Under the pieces are notes generated by a model, which had not been told where the DNA came from, ran no database searches, and worked only from the letters and a program-made list of their open reading frames with translations. Of a stretch of DNA of 64,000 bases, positions 52,654 through 62,951 are shown piece after piece. This DNA comes from an uncultured Prevotellaceae bacterium (GTDB lineage Bacteria; Bacteroidota; Bacteroidia; Bacteroidales; Bacteroidaceae). The position numbers and the translations under genes are program-made. Location of the stretch: contig CACWOS010000010.1 of assembly GCA_902762565.1 (NCBI GenBank), positions 1 to 64,000 of the forward strand, in the 5' to 3' direction. Within the stretch, counting starts at the first letter, position 1, and each line of letters opens with the position of its first letter.

Positions 52654-54708
52654 TTAATTAATCAGGAATATCTTCTCCTTACCCAGATAGGTGGCCTTCA
52701 CCGTAGCACGGCCATCGGTAACAGGACTGATTTGGAACTTTACACCTGGCACGTCTGACGTAGCAGCCAATTTTGTACTAGCCTTCAGTGGACCATACAC
52801 CTGATAACGAATCAGGTCGGTATAGCCGTTCTGATTGGTAGAGCGGATAGGCGTAGCAGGGATATTAAGTTTCTTGCCGTCAGCAGTGATGGTAACCTGA
52901 GGGACAACGGGAACCTCAAAATCCGTACCCTTCGAGAAGCCAATGCCGTGGAGATCGAACAAACCCTGCGGACGCTGTGGCTCCTGCGGACGACGGCCGA
53001 ACTGACCACGCTGGGGCTGTTCAGGCTGCTTCACTTCGGGGCCTTCGGCTACGAGGTAGATAGCATGCTTGCCAGTGAGCCCCTCAACTGCGGGGACCTT
53101 CATACGTACGGTGATGGGATGTCCTGGAGCATATCCATTCATCTTGAGTGTACATAACTTCTGACCTTTCCACGGGTCGTCGAGCATGACGTGAATTTCA
53201 AAGGGCTTACCGCTGATTGTCAGGTTCAGATGAAGATAGACATCATCGCCCTTCTTCGTACCCTCGAAAGCTTTCACGCCCTTGGTGTCCTGAGCCAGGC
53301 CACCGAAACCAAAGTACTTGAAGCCGATGACACCACCGTTCTGAATACCGGCCAGGTCCATTGAGTTATTCCATACGTCGAAGTTATCCTGCATCCACTG
53401 ATAGCTACCAGGACCGTACATAAAGCAGGCAATACCAGCAGAATAGTAGTTATAAGGAGGCAGGCCAAAGATCTGGAAACCTTCTGAGGTTACCTCGGCA
53501 CCCGTATACTCGTTGCCATCGCTAGCCTTAGCCGTCCAGACATTATCCTTTGTATAGGGATCGTAAGCAGTAATCTTCACCATACCACCCTTAGCCACAG
53601 GCTTCTTGTCCCACGTAATCTTCACGGGAGCCACCATAGGCTGACGGGCATTACCAAAGCCACGAGGGGGACGATGATAGAACACATACCACTGACCATT
53701 GATTTCCTGCAGCGAACCATGGGTGTTATGAGCAGCATTGGTCTCAATCAGTTTCGAGCCATCGGCATTCAGTACGATACCGCGTGAGTCAACCAACACA
53801 CCACCAGAACGCCAAGGACCTAAGGGTGAGTCACCAAAAGCATAGCGCAGGGCCGAGTTGGTGTTGCCCAATCCGTACTCTTTACCAGAATAACCCGAGA
53901 ATACCATCACATATTTGTTGCCTACCTGACGGATAGATGAGGCCTCGAAGAAATTAAAATCGAGAGGGTTCTGCCCTTTATAGAGGGCCTTATACTCGCT
54001 GCCGGCCTTGTCTAACAGTTTACCATCACGACTGCTGGCTGGGATGAAGGGATCGATGAGTTCGGTACCCTCACGCTTTGAGAACATGGTGTTCTGGTCA
54101 AGCTCGCAAGCCGTAGAATGCTGGAAGCCATAGAACACATAGGCACGGAAGCCTTTATCGAAGTCCTTATCCTTTTTATTGGTGATGTTCTCGATGAATA
54201 CCGAGGGATCGAAATCGATGAGTGAGCCAGGCAGACACTGTGTACCGTCAGCCGTCAGGTTGACAGGTGTGAAGGGACCGTTAGGACGGTCGCCTTTACA
54301 TACCATAGCCACGCGGCGCCAACCACGACTATGGGGATAGAGCCAGTAGGTCTTCTTACCTGTAGTCTTATCAACGGTCTCAACCAAATCGGGGGCAAAC
54401 ATAGTGTCCCACTGTCCGTTGACGAACCATGAGAAGATAGGGCCTTCGTCACGCCACTGGGTGAGATCCTCAACAGGCGCCGACCACATACGGATATCAG
54501 GTCCGCAATAGGCGGTATAGGTCACGTCGTGCGAGCCAATAATATACGCACGGAACTTTCCAGGTTGGTCTGGGTCTTCAAATACACGGGGCTCACCATC
54601 GGGCAAGTGCTCCCATAGGGGCAAATAGGGGTTTTGCGCCCCTGCAGGGCTAACGAATAGTGAACAATGAATAGCGAATAATGCTACTAAAAATGCAAAT
54701 CTCTTCAT
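52654..54708 (-). CDS. GH43-family glycosidase with additional beta-sandwich modules
   Basis: 684 residues from the ATG at 54708 (691 from 54729). The signal peptide ends SPAGAQ. The catalytic propeller at about 25-370 begins PDGEPRVFEDPDQPGKFR, in which EDPD holds the base Asp, followed by SLIDFDPSVFIEN (modulator) and FNFFEASSIRQVG (acid Glu). About 200 residues of carbohydrate-binding-like beta-sandwich follow (IQNGGVIGFKYFGFGG), then a terminal Ig-like domain. This type is common in Bacteroidetes xylan and pectin loci. The substrate is uncertain (arabinose or xylose side chains). The stretch encoding the signal peptide (54655-54690) consists of ATTCACTATTC-like repeats. Confidence 0.8.
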   Translation of the reverse strand: MKRFAFLVALFAIHCSLFVSPAGAQNPYLPLWEHLPDGEPRVFEDPDQPGKFRAYIIGSHDVTYTAYCGPDIRMWSAPVEDLTQWRDEGPIFSWFVNGQWDTMFAPDLVETVDKTTGKKTYWLYPHSRGWRRVAMVCKGDRPNGPFTPVNLTADGTQCLPGSLIDFDPSVFIENITNKKDKDFDKGFRAYVFYGFQHSTACELDQNTMFSKREGTELIDPFIPASSRDGKLLDKAGSEYKALYKGQNPLDFNFFEASSIRQVGNKYVMVFSGYSGKEYGLGNTNSALRYAFGDSPLGPWRSGGVLVDSRGIVLNADGSKLIETNAAHNTHGSLQEINGQWYVFYHRPPRGFGNARQPMVAPVKITWDKKPVAKGGMVKITAYDPYTKDNVWTAKASDGNEYTGAEVTSEGFQIFGLPPYNYYSAGIACFMYGPGSYQWMQDNFDVWNNSMDLAGIQNGGVIGFKYFGFGGLAQDTKGVKAFEGTKKGDDVYLHLNLTISGKPFEIHVMLDDPWKGQKLCTLKMNGYAPGHPITVRMKVPAVEGLTGKHAIYLVAEGPEVKQPEQPQRGQFGRRPQEPQRPQGLFDLHGIGFSKGTDFEVPVVPQVTITADGKKLNIPATPIRSTNQNGYTDLIRYQVYGPLKASTKLAATSDVPGVKFQISPVTDGRATVKATYLGKEKIFLIN

Positions 54709-54733
54709 ATACTTTTTTTTATTTTTCACTTTT

Positions 54734-57223
54734 TCACTTCTTTACACTTGTCTCCTCACCAAACAGGTACTGCGGTTTGTAGCCTCCGAAGTCGACAACA
54801 ATCTTCTCGAACACGATGCCGGGATGCTTAGGAGTGATAGTCAACTCATGCATGTCGCCAGAGCCTACAGGCACTTCAACGACTTTCTCGACAATACGAC
54901 GAGCCACGGCAGGATAGAACTCAGAATACATGTAAGGCTGACGGTCTACCAGCGTCTTGTTGAAATTGACAGTCTGAGGCTCTGAACCATCCAGACTGAC
55001 GGTATACTCATGACCACCGACATTCAGGAAGTCAAGCGTTGACTTCACGACCACATGTACTTTCACCAGACCCTTCACATCCTTTGGCAGGGCAAAGCGA
55101 TAGGTCAAGCTGGACTGTCCAACAAGCTTGGTATACGGTGTCAGAGCTACAGCACTACGCGTACGACCGTAGTAGGGATAGATGCTCCATTCCGTGCCCT
55201 CAGAAGCTGTGGCACTATAGTAGTGCTCAGCCTCCATAGCCACATAGCCATTGGTGGGGGCAGCGAAGGTGTAGCCGCCCGTCGAAGAATCGACGGAAAC
55301 AGTGGTAGTCCTTGGCAGTATCTCCTGACGGAAGTTATCGTTCCACGAGGTATAGCCGATATGCTTCTGAATCATCATACCGTCCCACTTGCCATTAGCC
55401 ATCACCTTATTATAATATTGGCACAGCTGGGCATCGCGACGAAAGGCCTTCTCGACCTTCTTGGCCCACTCGTTGGCATCAGCAAGACCTGCCTTAGCTG
55501 TATACTGGTTCATGGCCTGCGAGTAATACATATCATAGAGGTTTGCCATAGCCTGCACGGGGAACAGCAGTACCTGACGGAAGGCATCGCGCGACGCTGC
55601 GGGCACATCTTCCCACAGACGAAGGACACGGGTCTCCAGCGCCATATAGTCGTCTCTCACACGCTTCCACTCGCCTGTCTCAACATTATATGTTCTAGCA
55701 TCGAGCATCTCAGGGGTCACACGTGCCATATATTGGCAGTTCTGATTGTAGATGTCAGCAGCCTCAGCAACGATGTCTTCGGCAGCAGAACCGCCGAGCA
55801 CCGTACGGAAGAAAGCCCGGGTATGGTCGGTGACATTCTGAAGAGTATATTCTTTCGGGTTCCAGGCCATATCCATAAACAGCGTGATAGGATACTCCAT
55901 CGGTTTCAGGTCGCCAACATTCAGAATCCACATACGCTGGATGCCGTGGTCGTAGGCCAACGAGAGTTGTTCGAACATCTGCTGAGTCTGGGTGACGTTC
56001 AACCACTTTGTGTTACGTGGTGCACCCACATAGTCGACGTGGTAGTAAAGTCCCCAACCACCCTTATGTTTGCGTTCCTGAGCATTGGGTACACGTCGCA
56101 CATTACCCCAGTTGTCGTCGCACAACAGCATGATGACGTCATCAGGCACGCGCATACCAGCATCATAGTAGTCGAGCACTTCCTTATACAGTGCCCAAAC
56201 CTGCGTAGTCTTCTCGGCAGGTTTCTTAGTCACCTGCTTGATAATCTTACGCTGGTTTTCTACAATCTTCTGTAACAGCTTAGTATCGGCTTCGGCACTC
56301 ATAGCTTCGTCGCCGTCGCCACGCATACCGATGGTCACCATGTCCTCGGTATTCTTCATACGCTCAATACCCTCGCGGAAGAACTGGTCAAGTTTCTCCT
56401 GATTTTTCTGATAGTTCCAAGGTCCCCACTCGCCACGTTTGCGAGCATACTCCTGATGGTTGCGGGCCATCGGCTCGTGGTGGGAGGTACCCATAATGAC
56501 ACCAAAAGCATCAGCTGTTTCCGAGTTCTTGGGATCGTCTGCATAGAAAGCCCAGCCCCACATGGCAGGCCACAACATGTTACCTTTCAGACGGAGAATC
56601 AACTCAAACACCTTGCCGTAGAAGTTATGGTCACCATAACCTGTGCCGAAGGTATTCTTCACCCATGTCGTCAGACAAGGCGCCTCGTCGTTGAGGAAAA
56701 GGCCACGGAACTCCACAGCTGGTTCGCCATCGGTATACGTGCCAGGCAGCACACCCACATAGTCGTGCTTCTCAATGGGCACATCCATCCACCAGTACCA
56801 GGGCGACACACCCATCTGACGTGACAGCTCGTAGATGCCGTAGACAGCACCACGACGGTCACTGCCGGCAATGACCACCTGTCCATCGATGGTGGTAATG
56901 ATAAACTTTTCGCGCTTGCCTTTCAAATTGGGCAGTTTGCCACCCTTCACCCACTGGTCGATCTGCTTATTGCAGCCCACCGTACCAATGAGGATAGTCG
57001 GATTTTTCGCACTCTTTACGGGCGTGAAGCCCATAACACTTTGGAAGTCTTTCATCAGACTTGATGCTGCCAATCGTACAGCCAACGGCTCTGAGGCTTC
57101 GTAAGAGATGGTGGCACCTTTCAGTGATACCGCTCCATTCTGCTCAGCAAACGTTACGAACTTGTCGGCAGCACTCAGCGGCAATACCGCCAACAACAAT
57201 AGGAAAATAGTCTTGATACGCAT
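54734..57223 (-). CDS. GH115 xylan alpha-1,2-glucuronidase
   Basis: 829-residue secreted enzyme. I choose the ATG at 57223 (MRIKTIFLLLLAVLPLSA), 12 bases after the CE6-CE1 stop, because the longer frame from 57280 overlaps that gene. GH115 landmarks: WYWWMDVPIEKH (about 140), PAVEFRGLFLNDEAPCLTTW (about 168-187), NFYGKVFELILRLKGNMLWP, GTSHHEPMARN, TIGMRGDGDEAMS, and LLCDDNWGNVRRVPN. A C-terminal beta-domain contains AAPTNGYVAMEAEHYYSAT. It removes (4-O-methyl)-glucuronate from internal xylose units, preparing the chain for GH10 and GH3. It works logically with CE15. No GH67 is in the window, so this is the only alpha-glucuronidase of the locus. Confidence 0.92.
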   Translation of the reverse strand: MRIKTIFLLLLAVLPLSAADKFVTFAEQNGAVSLKGATISYEASEPLAVRLAASSLMKDFQSVMGFTPVKSAKNPTILIGTVGCNKQIDQWVKGGKLPNLKGKREKFIITTIDGQVVIAGSDRRGAVYGIYELSRQMGVSPWYWWMDVPIEKHDYVGVLPGTYTDGEPAVEFRGLFLNDEAPCLTTWVKNTFGTGYGDHNFYGKVFELILRLKGNMLWPAMWGWAFYADDPKNSETADAFGVIMGTSHHEPMARNHQEYARKRGEWGPWNYQKNQEKLDQFFREGIERMKNTEDMVTIGMRGDGDEAMSAEADTKLLQKIVENQRKIIKQVTKKPAEKTTQVWALYKEVLDYYDAGMRVPDDVIMLLCDDNWGNVRRVPNAQERKHKGGWGLYYHVDYVGAPRNTKWLNVTQTQQMFEQLSLAYDHGIQRMWILNVGDLKPMEYPITLFMDMAWNPKEYTLQNVTDHTRAFFRTVLGGSAAEDIVAEAADIYNQNCQYMARVTPEMLDARTYNVETGEWKRVRDDYMALETRVLRLWEDVPAASRDAFRQVLLFPVQAMANLYDMYYSQAMNQYTAKAGLADANEWAKKVEKAFRRDAQLCQYYNKVMANGKWDGMMIQKHIGYTSWNDNFRQEILPRTTTVSVDSSTGGYTFAAPTNGYVAMEAEHYYSATASEGTEWSIYPYYGRTRSAVALTPYTKLVGQSSLTYRFALPKDVKGLVKVHVVVKSTLDFLNVGGHEYTVSLDGSEPQTVNFNKTLVDRQPYMYSEFYPAVARRIVEKVVEVPVGSGDMHELTITPKHPGIVFEKIVVDFGGYKPQYLFGEETSVKK

Positions 57224-57234
57224 ATGTTTTTGTT

Positions 57235-59256
<2,022 letters not shown>

Positions 59257-59264
59257 TCAGGTTG

Positions 59265-59331
59265 CAAATTTACGAAAAATATCCATACACCCCACCTTAT
59301 AGTTGTTTCACATACTTTCGCTTATGTTACA
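59265..59331 (-). promoter_or_regulatory. promoter of the CE6-GH115 operon with PUL activator site
   Basis: Minus-strand -7 box TAAATTTG at 59265-59272. The conserved site at 59305-59331 has plus-strand ends GTTTCACATACTTTCG and CTTATGTTACA, with a 32-bp spacing. It is one of the two best matches of the five sites found. Confidence 0.75.
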
Positions 59332-59384
59332 TCCTACATCTCATATGACATTAAATATATTGCAAGCTTACAATATGCTACAAA

Positions 59385-59497
59385 AAAAGTTAGAGGGGTG
59401 ACTCACGTCAGCCCTCCAACCATACATACCAAAACTACTTAACTAGTCTATTACCTAACCTAAAAAACAAGCTACAAAGATTATTCATTGTATGATA
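59385..59497 (-). ncRNA. candidate PUL-associated small RNA
   Basis: A leftward promoter (59504-59511) with the shared activator site is followed, about 80 bases later, by an intrinsic terminator: GAGGG.TGAC hairpin at 59393-59416, then TTTTTTT. No plausible ORF lies between. The predicted transcript is about 110 bases, upstream of the CE6 operon promoter. It could be a small RNA made together with the locus, or a terminated leader of the CE6 operon. Confidence 0.4.
59393..59416 (-). terminator. intrinsic terminator upstream of the CE6 promoter
   Basis: GAGGGGTGAC and GTCAGCCCTC pair with one mismatch around a 4-base loop. On the minus strand seven T follow after TAAC. It is not located after any coding gene. 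Confidence 0.65.
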
Positions 59498-59503
59498 ACG
59501 CTG

Positions 59504-59569
59504 CAAATTTACACATTATTCTCTTAAGTCTATTTATGATATGTAACACAGTTTTTGTCAACTGTAACA
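59504..59569 (-). promoter_or_regulatory. fifth PUL-type promoter, not followed by a gene
   Basis: Minus-strand -7 box TAAATTTG at 59504-59511. A site at 59543-59569, 31 bp upstream, matches 17 of 27 positions of the shared element (strong at both ends, GTnnCACA and TGTAACA, and weak in the ACTTTCG core). Confidence 0.5.
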
Positions 59570-59614
59570 ATATCTAATACAACCCACCAAAATAAGCAGC
59601 ACAGCACAAAAAAA

Positions 59615-59634
59615 CAGGACCCTTAAGAGTCCTG
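59615..59634 (-). terminator. terminator of the DUF349 gene
   Basis: A near-perfect 20-bp palindrome (CAGGAC...GTCCTG) overlaps the stop codon and is followed by seven T on the minus strand. Confidence 0.85.
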
Positions 59635-61512
59635 CTTAGCATTTTCAGCGTCAATCGCCTTAATCTTGTCGCGCACCAGTTGCACCTCATCTTTCAACTT
59701 CTGAACCTTGCGATTCATCTCGTCAATAAGTGAATTGCCCTTGCGGCTCGAAGCATTGAGGAAGCCCAGGTTGTTCTCGTAGGTCTGCACCTCACTCTTC
59801 AGCTGCTCATACTGACGCATCAGACGGGCACGCTCGCTATCGAGGGCATTGCCACCACGCTCAGCCACCTGTTTCAGATTGTCCTTGAACTTCGACAGAC
59901 GACGCTTGGCTACACTGATATTGAGGTCTTTATAAAGTTTGTCAAGCACAGCATGATACTCTTCATAAAGCTTGTCTTTCTCCTTGAAGGGCACATGTCC
60001 GATAGCCTGATATTCCTCTACCAGCTGCTGAACCTTCTCCTGCAGACCGTCACCAGCCTCTTCAGCTGCAGCCTTCAAACGAGCAATAACGTCACGCTTC
60101 TTCTCCAAGTTCTGATGCTCTTCGCCACGCTGACCAGCACCAGCAGCATTGCGAGCCTCAAAGAATTTGTTGCAAGCGCCCAAGAACTCCTCCCACAGTT
60201 GGTCGCCCAACTTCTTAGGTACCATACCGATGGTCTTCCACTCCTTCTGCAGGTTAATCAGCTTGTCGGACGTTGACTTCCAGTCGGTACTATCCTGCAA
60301 AGCCTTAGCTTTCTCAACAAGGGCGCGTTTCTTCTCAGCATTCTCCTTGAAGGTATTCTTCAGTCCCTTGAAGTATTCAGCCTTACGGCTAAAGAAGTCA
60401 TCACAGGCGGCTCGGAAACGCTCAAAGATCTTCACGTTCATCTTCTGTGGGGCGAAACCGATCGTCTTCCACTCCGTCTGCAAATCAATAATCTGCTTGG
60501 TATGCTTTTCCCAGTCGGCACCCGACTTATTCTCCTCGGCAGCAACAGCCTCAACCTGTTCGCAGAGCTTCGTCTTACGTTCCAGATTCTCCTCCTCCTT
60601 GGCACGAAGACCCTCAAAGTGCTGCTGATGGCGCTTGTTAATAACAGTGCTGGCGGCTTTGAAGCGCTGCCATATCTCTTCGCGAAGTTCCTTGCTGACA
60701 GGACCAATCTCGCGATACTCTTGATGCAACTTCTGCAGCTGGTGGAAGGCACTGATAACATCCTCTTCGTCAGCCAGCTTCTCAGCAGCCTCACACAGTT
60801 TGGTCTTCAACTCCAGATTCTTCTTGAAGTCGTACTCACGAGCCTCGCTATTCAGTTTCAACAGGTCGTAGAACTGCTCCACATACAACTGATAGTTGCG
60901 CCACAACTCGTTGGCCTTGTCTGCTGGCACGTTCTTAATCTCTTTCCATTCGTCCTGCAGGGCCTTAAAGTCCTTATAAGATTTATTGGCCTCCTCAGGT
61001 GAGGTGACCATAGACTTTATCTTCTCAATGATGGCCAGCTTCTTCTCCAGATTATCCAACTTCTCCTGCTCTTGCTGACGGAACAGTTGCTGACGTTTCT
61101 CACGAACGACTACCATCTCAGCCTTGAAAGCCTCTTCAATCTGGTCAGGGGTAATCTGATACTGTTCAGGATCGCCACCTCCGTCGATATAAGCCTTCAG
61201 CTGTGCCTCACGCTCGGCAATATGCAACTTGTAGAAGCAAGTCTTCAGATAGTCGACTTCGTCCTTCTGGGGTGCCTCGTCGCCATGTGCCAACTCACGC
61301 ACGCGCTCCAAGACCTCTTGTTTGGTCTCATACTGCTTGCGCTCAGGTTCGGCCTCAGTCTCGGCAACTGCATTGTCGAGCACAGGCTGTTCCTCGGCAG
61401 GCTGCTCAGCTACGGCGTCTTCTGCGGGCTGCTCCACTTCTGCTGCGGTTTCTACTACGTTCTGTTCTACGTTCTGCTCCTCAATGGGAGTCTGTTCTTG
61501 AGAGTCCATCAT
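59623..61512 (-). CDS. DUF349 domain coiled-coil protein
   Basis: 629-residue cytoplasmic protein. An acidic, Glu/Gln/Ala/Pro-rich N-terminus (about 1-60) is followed by several DUF349 repeats of about 75 residues each, seen as recurring motifs such as LQKEWKTIGMVPKKLGDQLW, LQTEWKTIGFAPQKMNVKIF and LHQEYREIGPVSKELREEIW. Long charged helices and coiled coils follow to the end. The molecular function of the domain is not established; related proteins are widely conserved in Bacteroidetes and some are linked to RNA or ribosome biology. It is a single gene with its own promoter (hairpin at 61565-61589) and terminator. Start at the first of two adjacent Met codons, and the second is equally possible. 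Confidence 0.88.
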   Translation of the reverse strand: MMDSQEQTPIEEQNVEQNVVETAAEVEQPAEDAVAEQPAEEQPVLDNAVAETEAEPERKQYETKQEVLERVRELAHGDEAPQKDEVDYLKTCFYKLHIAEREAQLKAYIDGGGDPEQYQITPDQIEEAFKAEMVVVREKRQQLFRQQEQEKLDNLEKKLAIIEKIKSMVTSPEEANKSYKDFKALQDEWKEIKNVPADKANELWRNYQLYVEQFYDLLKLNSEAREYDFKKNLELKTKLCEAAEKLADEEDVISAFHQLQKLHQEYREIGPVSKELREEIWQRFKAASTVINKRHQQHFEGLRAKEEENLERKTKLCEQVEAVAAEENKSGADWEKHTKQIIDLQTEWKTIGFAPQKMNVKIFERFRAACDDFFSRKAEYFKGLKNTFKENAEKKRALVEKAKALQDSTDWKSTSDKLINLQKEWKTIGMVPKKLGDQLWEEFLGACNKFFEARNAAGAGQRGEEHQNLEKKRDVIARLKAAAEEAGDGLQEKVQQLVEEYQAIGHVPFKEKDKLYEEYHAVLDKLYKDLNISVAKRRLSKFKDNLKQVAERGGNALDSERARLMRQYEQLKSEVQTYENNLGFLNASSRKGNSLIDEMNRKVQKLKDEVQLVRDKIKAIDAENAKQDS

Positions 61513-61564
61513 CGTTTCAATACGTTTTAGTGAATGATAGGGTTAGTTCATACAATTTATCAGG

Positions 61565-61591
61565 CTTTTGCCAAGATATTCGGCAAAAGTA
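61565..61591 (-). promoter_or_regulatory. promoter/dyad of the DUF349 gene
   Basis: The minus-strand -7 box TACTTTTG (61584-61591) overlaps a perfect 8-bp dyad CTTTTGCC/GGCAAAAG with a nine-base spacer (arms 61565-61572 and 61582-61589). The dyad may be an operator or a hairpin at the 5' end of the RNA. Confidence 0.45.
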
Positions 61592-61678
61592 ACAATAAAA
61601 TCTGAAATGGCCTAATTTTTTTCCTAAAAAGTGCTTGTGCGGTAGCATTTTTTCACTTATCACTCATCACTTATCACT

Positions 61679-62605
61679 TCAAATCAGTCGTTTGTGACGG
61701 AAAACGAGCAACGAAAGGACTGAAATGATCACCGAAATGATGATAGCGACGACAAATCCGATAGGACTGTTCTCCATACCGTTGACGAGGTTCATACCAA
61801 AGAACGAAGCCACCAACGTAGGCAACATCAAGATGATCGTCACCGAGGTCAGCGTACGCATGATGGTGTTCATGTTGTTATTAATAATACTCTGGTAGGT
61901 GTCCATCGTCGACTCCAGAATGTTCGAATAGATAAGGGTCGTCTCACGGGCCTGCGTCATCTCAATGTTGACATCCTCTATCAAGTCAGCATCCAACTCG
62001 TCAATCTGCAACTTAAACTTCAGCTTCGACAACAGGTTCTCATTACCACGAATGGAGGTCGTAAAGTAGGTCAGCGAGTCCTGTAGACGACTGAGTCCTA
62101 TCAGGCTCTCATTATTCACCTCCTTGTCAAGATTGCGCTTAGCCTTATCGACGAGCATTGAAATCTGCTTCAGGCGTTTCAGATACCATACGGCACTGGA
62201 GAGGAACAGGCGGAAAATCATGTCGACATGATCCGTAAAGCCCACGCCTCGTTTCTGTTGGAACGAGACAAAGTCAATCATCATATTGGTCTCGTAGTAG
62301 CAGACCGTAATGGTGACGTCACGCTTGTGAATGATACCGAGGGGTACGGTAGTATATGGCGTGCGCGAGCGTACCTCTTTTACATAAGGGATACGCAGGA
62401 TGATAAGCATCCAACCGTCGTCATACTCGTAACGGGCACGCTCGTCGGTATCGCTGATATCTGAGAGGAAGTAGTCGGGAATCTGAAACTGCTCTTCCAA
62501 CAACTGCTGATCTTCTTCCGTCGGACACGTCACCTGTATCCAACTATTGGGCTGCCATTCACTAATCTGGCTCAAGCCCCCTTGGGTGTTCCAGTAAGTC
62601 TTCAT
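61679..62605 (-). CDS. corA: CorA-family divalent metal (Mg2+/Co2+) transporter
   Basis: 308 residues with the CorA layout: a cytoplasmic alpha/beta domain (about 1-150), a long stalk of helices (about 150-245), and two membrane helices at the C-terminus joined by the selectivity loop. The loop is GMNLVNGMENSPIG (about 267-280), which carries the diagnostic Gly-Met-Asn. The protein ends in a basic tail (FRHKRLI), typical of the pentameric channel. It takes up Mg2+, possibly also Co2+ or Ni2+. The start at 62605 is preceded by AAGAAGG. A 155-base leader with a tiny ORF and alternative hairpins lies upstream, suggesting regulation of translation or elongation. It is not in an operon with the neighbours. 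Confidence 0.92.
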   Translation of the reverse strand: MKTYWNTQGGLSQISEWQPNSWIQVTCPTEEDQQLLEEQFQIPDYFLSDISDTDERARYEYDDGWMLIILRIPYVKEVRSRTPYTTVPLGIIHKRDVTITVCYYETNMMIDFVSFQQKRGVGFTDHVDMIFRLFLSSAVWYLKRLKQISMLVDKAKRNLDKEVNNESLIGLSRLQDSLTYFTTSIRGNENLLSKLKFKLQIDELDADLIEDVNIEMTQARETTLIYSNILESTMDTYQSIINNNMNTIMRTLTSVTIILMLPTLVASFFGMNLVNGMENSPIGFVVAIIISVIISVLSLLVFRHKRLI

Positions 62606-62624
62606 TGTGCTAATCCTTCTTAAA

Positions 62625-62658
62625 TAATTGACAATTGATAATTGACAATTGATAATTA
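62625..62658. repeat. TTGACAATTGATAA tandem repeat
   Basis: Alternating ATAATTGACAATTG units, a close variant of the repeat at 15749-15790. It lies within the predicted leader of the CorA gene. Confidence 0.65.
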
Positions 62659-62661
62659 AGC

Positions 62662-62695
62662 GGCAAGAGGATTAGCGGTCTTGCCTGCTATCCTC
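62662..62695 (-). promoter_or_regulatory. competing hairpins in the CorA leader
   Basis: Hairpin A pairs GGCAAGA (62662-62668) with TCTTGCC (62679-62685). Hairpin B pairs GAGGAT(T)AGC (62667-62676) with GCTATCCTC (62687-62695). They share bases, so only one can form at a time. Hairpin B starts 5 bases after the stop of the leader ORF, within reach of a ribosome paused there. No U-tract follows, so control of ribosome access or Rho action is more likely than intrinsic termination. Confidence 0.4.
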
Positions 62696-62699
62696 CGGC

Positions 62700-62735
62700 C
62701 TAAAACTTGTTACTATTCGCCGGATAATCGTCCAT
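62700..62735 (-). CDS. putative 11-residue leader peptide upstream of corA
   Basis: ATG at 62735 to TAG at 62700 encodes MDDYPANSNKF. It lies about 25 bases after the predicted transcription start (near 62760) and before two mutually exclusive hairpins. Two Asp and a Pro at the beginning resemble the acidic/proline openings of enterobacterial Mg2+-sensing leader peptides (MgtL type), in which ribosomes fall off at low Mg2+. The resemblance is in composition only; no homology is claimed. It may be a chance ORF. Confidence 0.3.
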   Translation of the reverse strand: MDDYPANSNKF

Positions 62736-62766
62736 AATTTTTGTTGTTTTAAATGTTTATCGGGTG

Positions 62767-62798
62767 CAAAGTTACGAATAAGTGAGCAAAAAACCAAA
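62767..62798 (-). promoter_or_regulatory. promoter of corA
   Basis: On the minus strand TTTG (62795-62798), a 20-bp spacer and TAACTTTG (62767-62774). A second minus-strand promoter-like pair (TTTG at 62905-62908 and TACCTTTG at 62879-62886) lies further upstream and may add a longer transcript. Confidence 0.6.
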
Positions 62799-62888
62799 TA
62801 AAATTTGAGTTTTTTCGATTGCAAAGCCACACTCTGTACCTTTAGGTCAGAGAACGTGAGTAACTTCGAACGTAGTTCAAAGGTAAGA

Positions 62889-62923
62889 AAAAAGTGCAGA
62901 TTTGCAAAAAAACTGCACTTTTT
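62889..62923 (-). terminator. terminator of pepD
   Basis: An 11-bp stem (AAAAAGTGCAG with CTGCACTTTTT) with T-rich sequence on both sides lies 28 bases after the pepD stop, so it can act in both directions. Confidence 0.8.
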
Positions 62924-62951
62924 CTTTTTACCTTTTTACTTTTTTACCTTT

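Noticed and set aside
55055-56275. Plus-strand open frame of 406 codons opposite GH115
   Set aside because: Antisense shadow of a well-supported GH115 gene.
61625-61655. Possible terminator after corA
   Set aside because: The AAAAATGC/GCACTTTTT pairing has a bulge and a long loop, too weak to list as a feature.
62837-62886. Possible plus-strand promoter and small RNA between pepD and corA
   Set aside because: TACCTTTAG departs from the -7 consensus. The 7-bp TACCTTT/AAAGGTA inverted repeat may explain the match, and the hairpin downstream is better explained as the pepD terminator.
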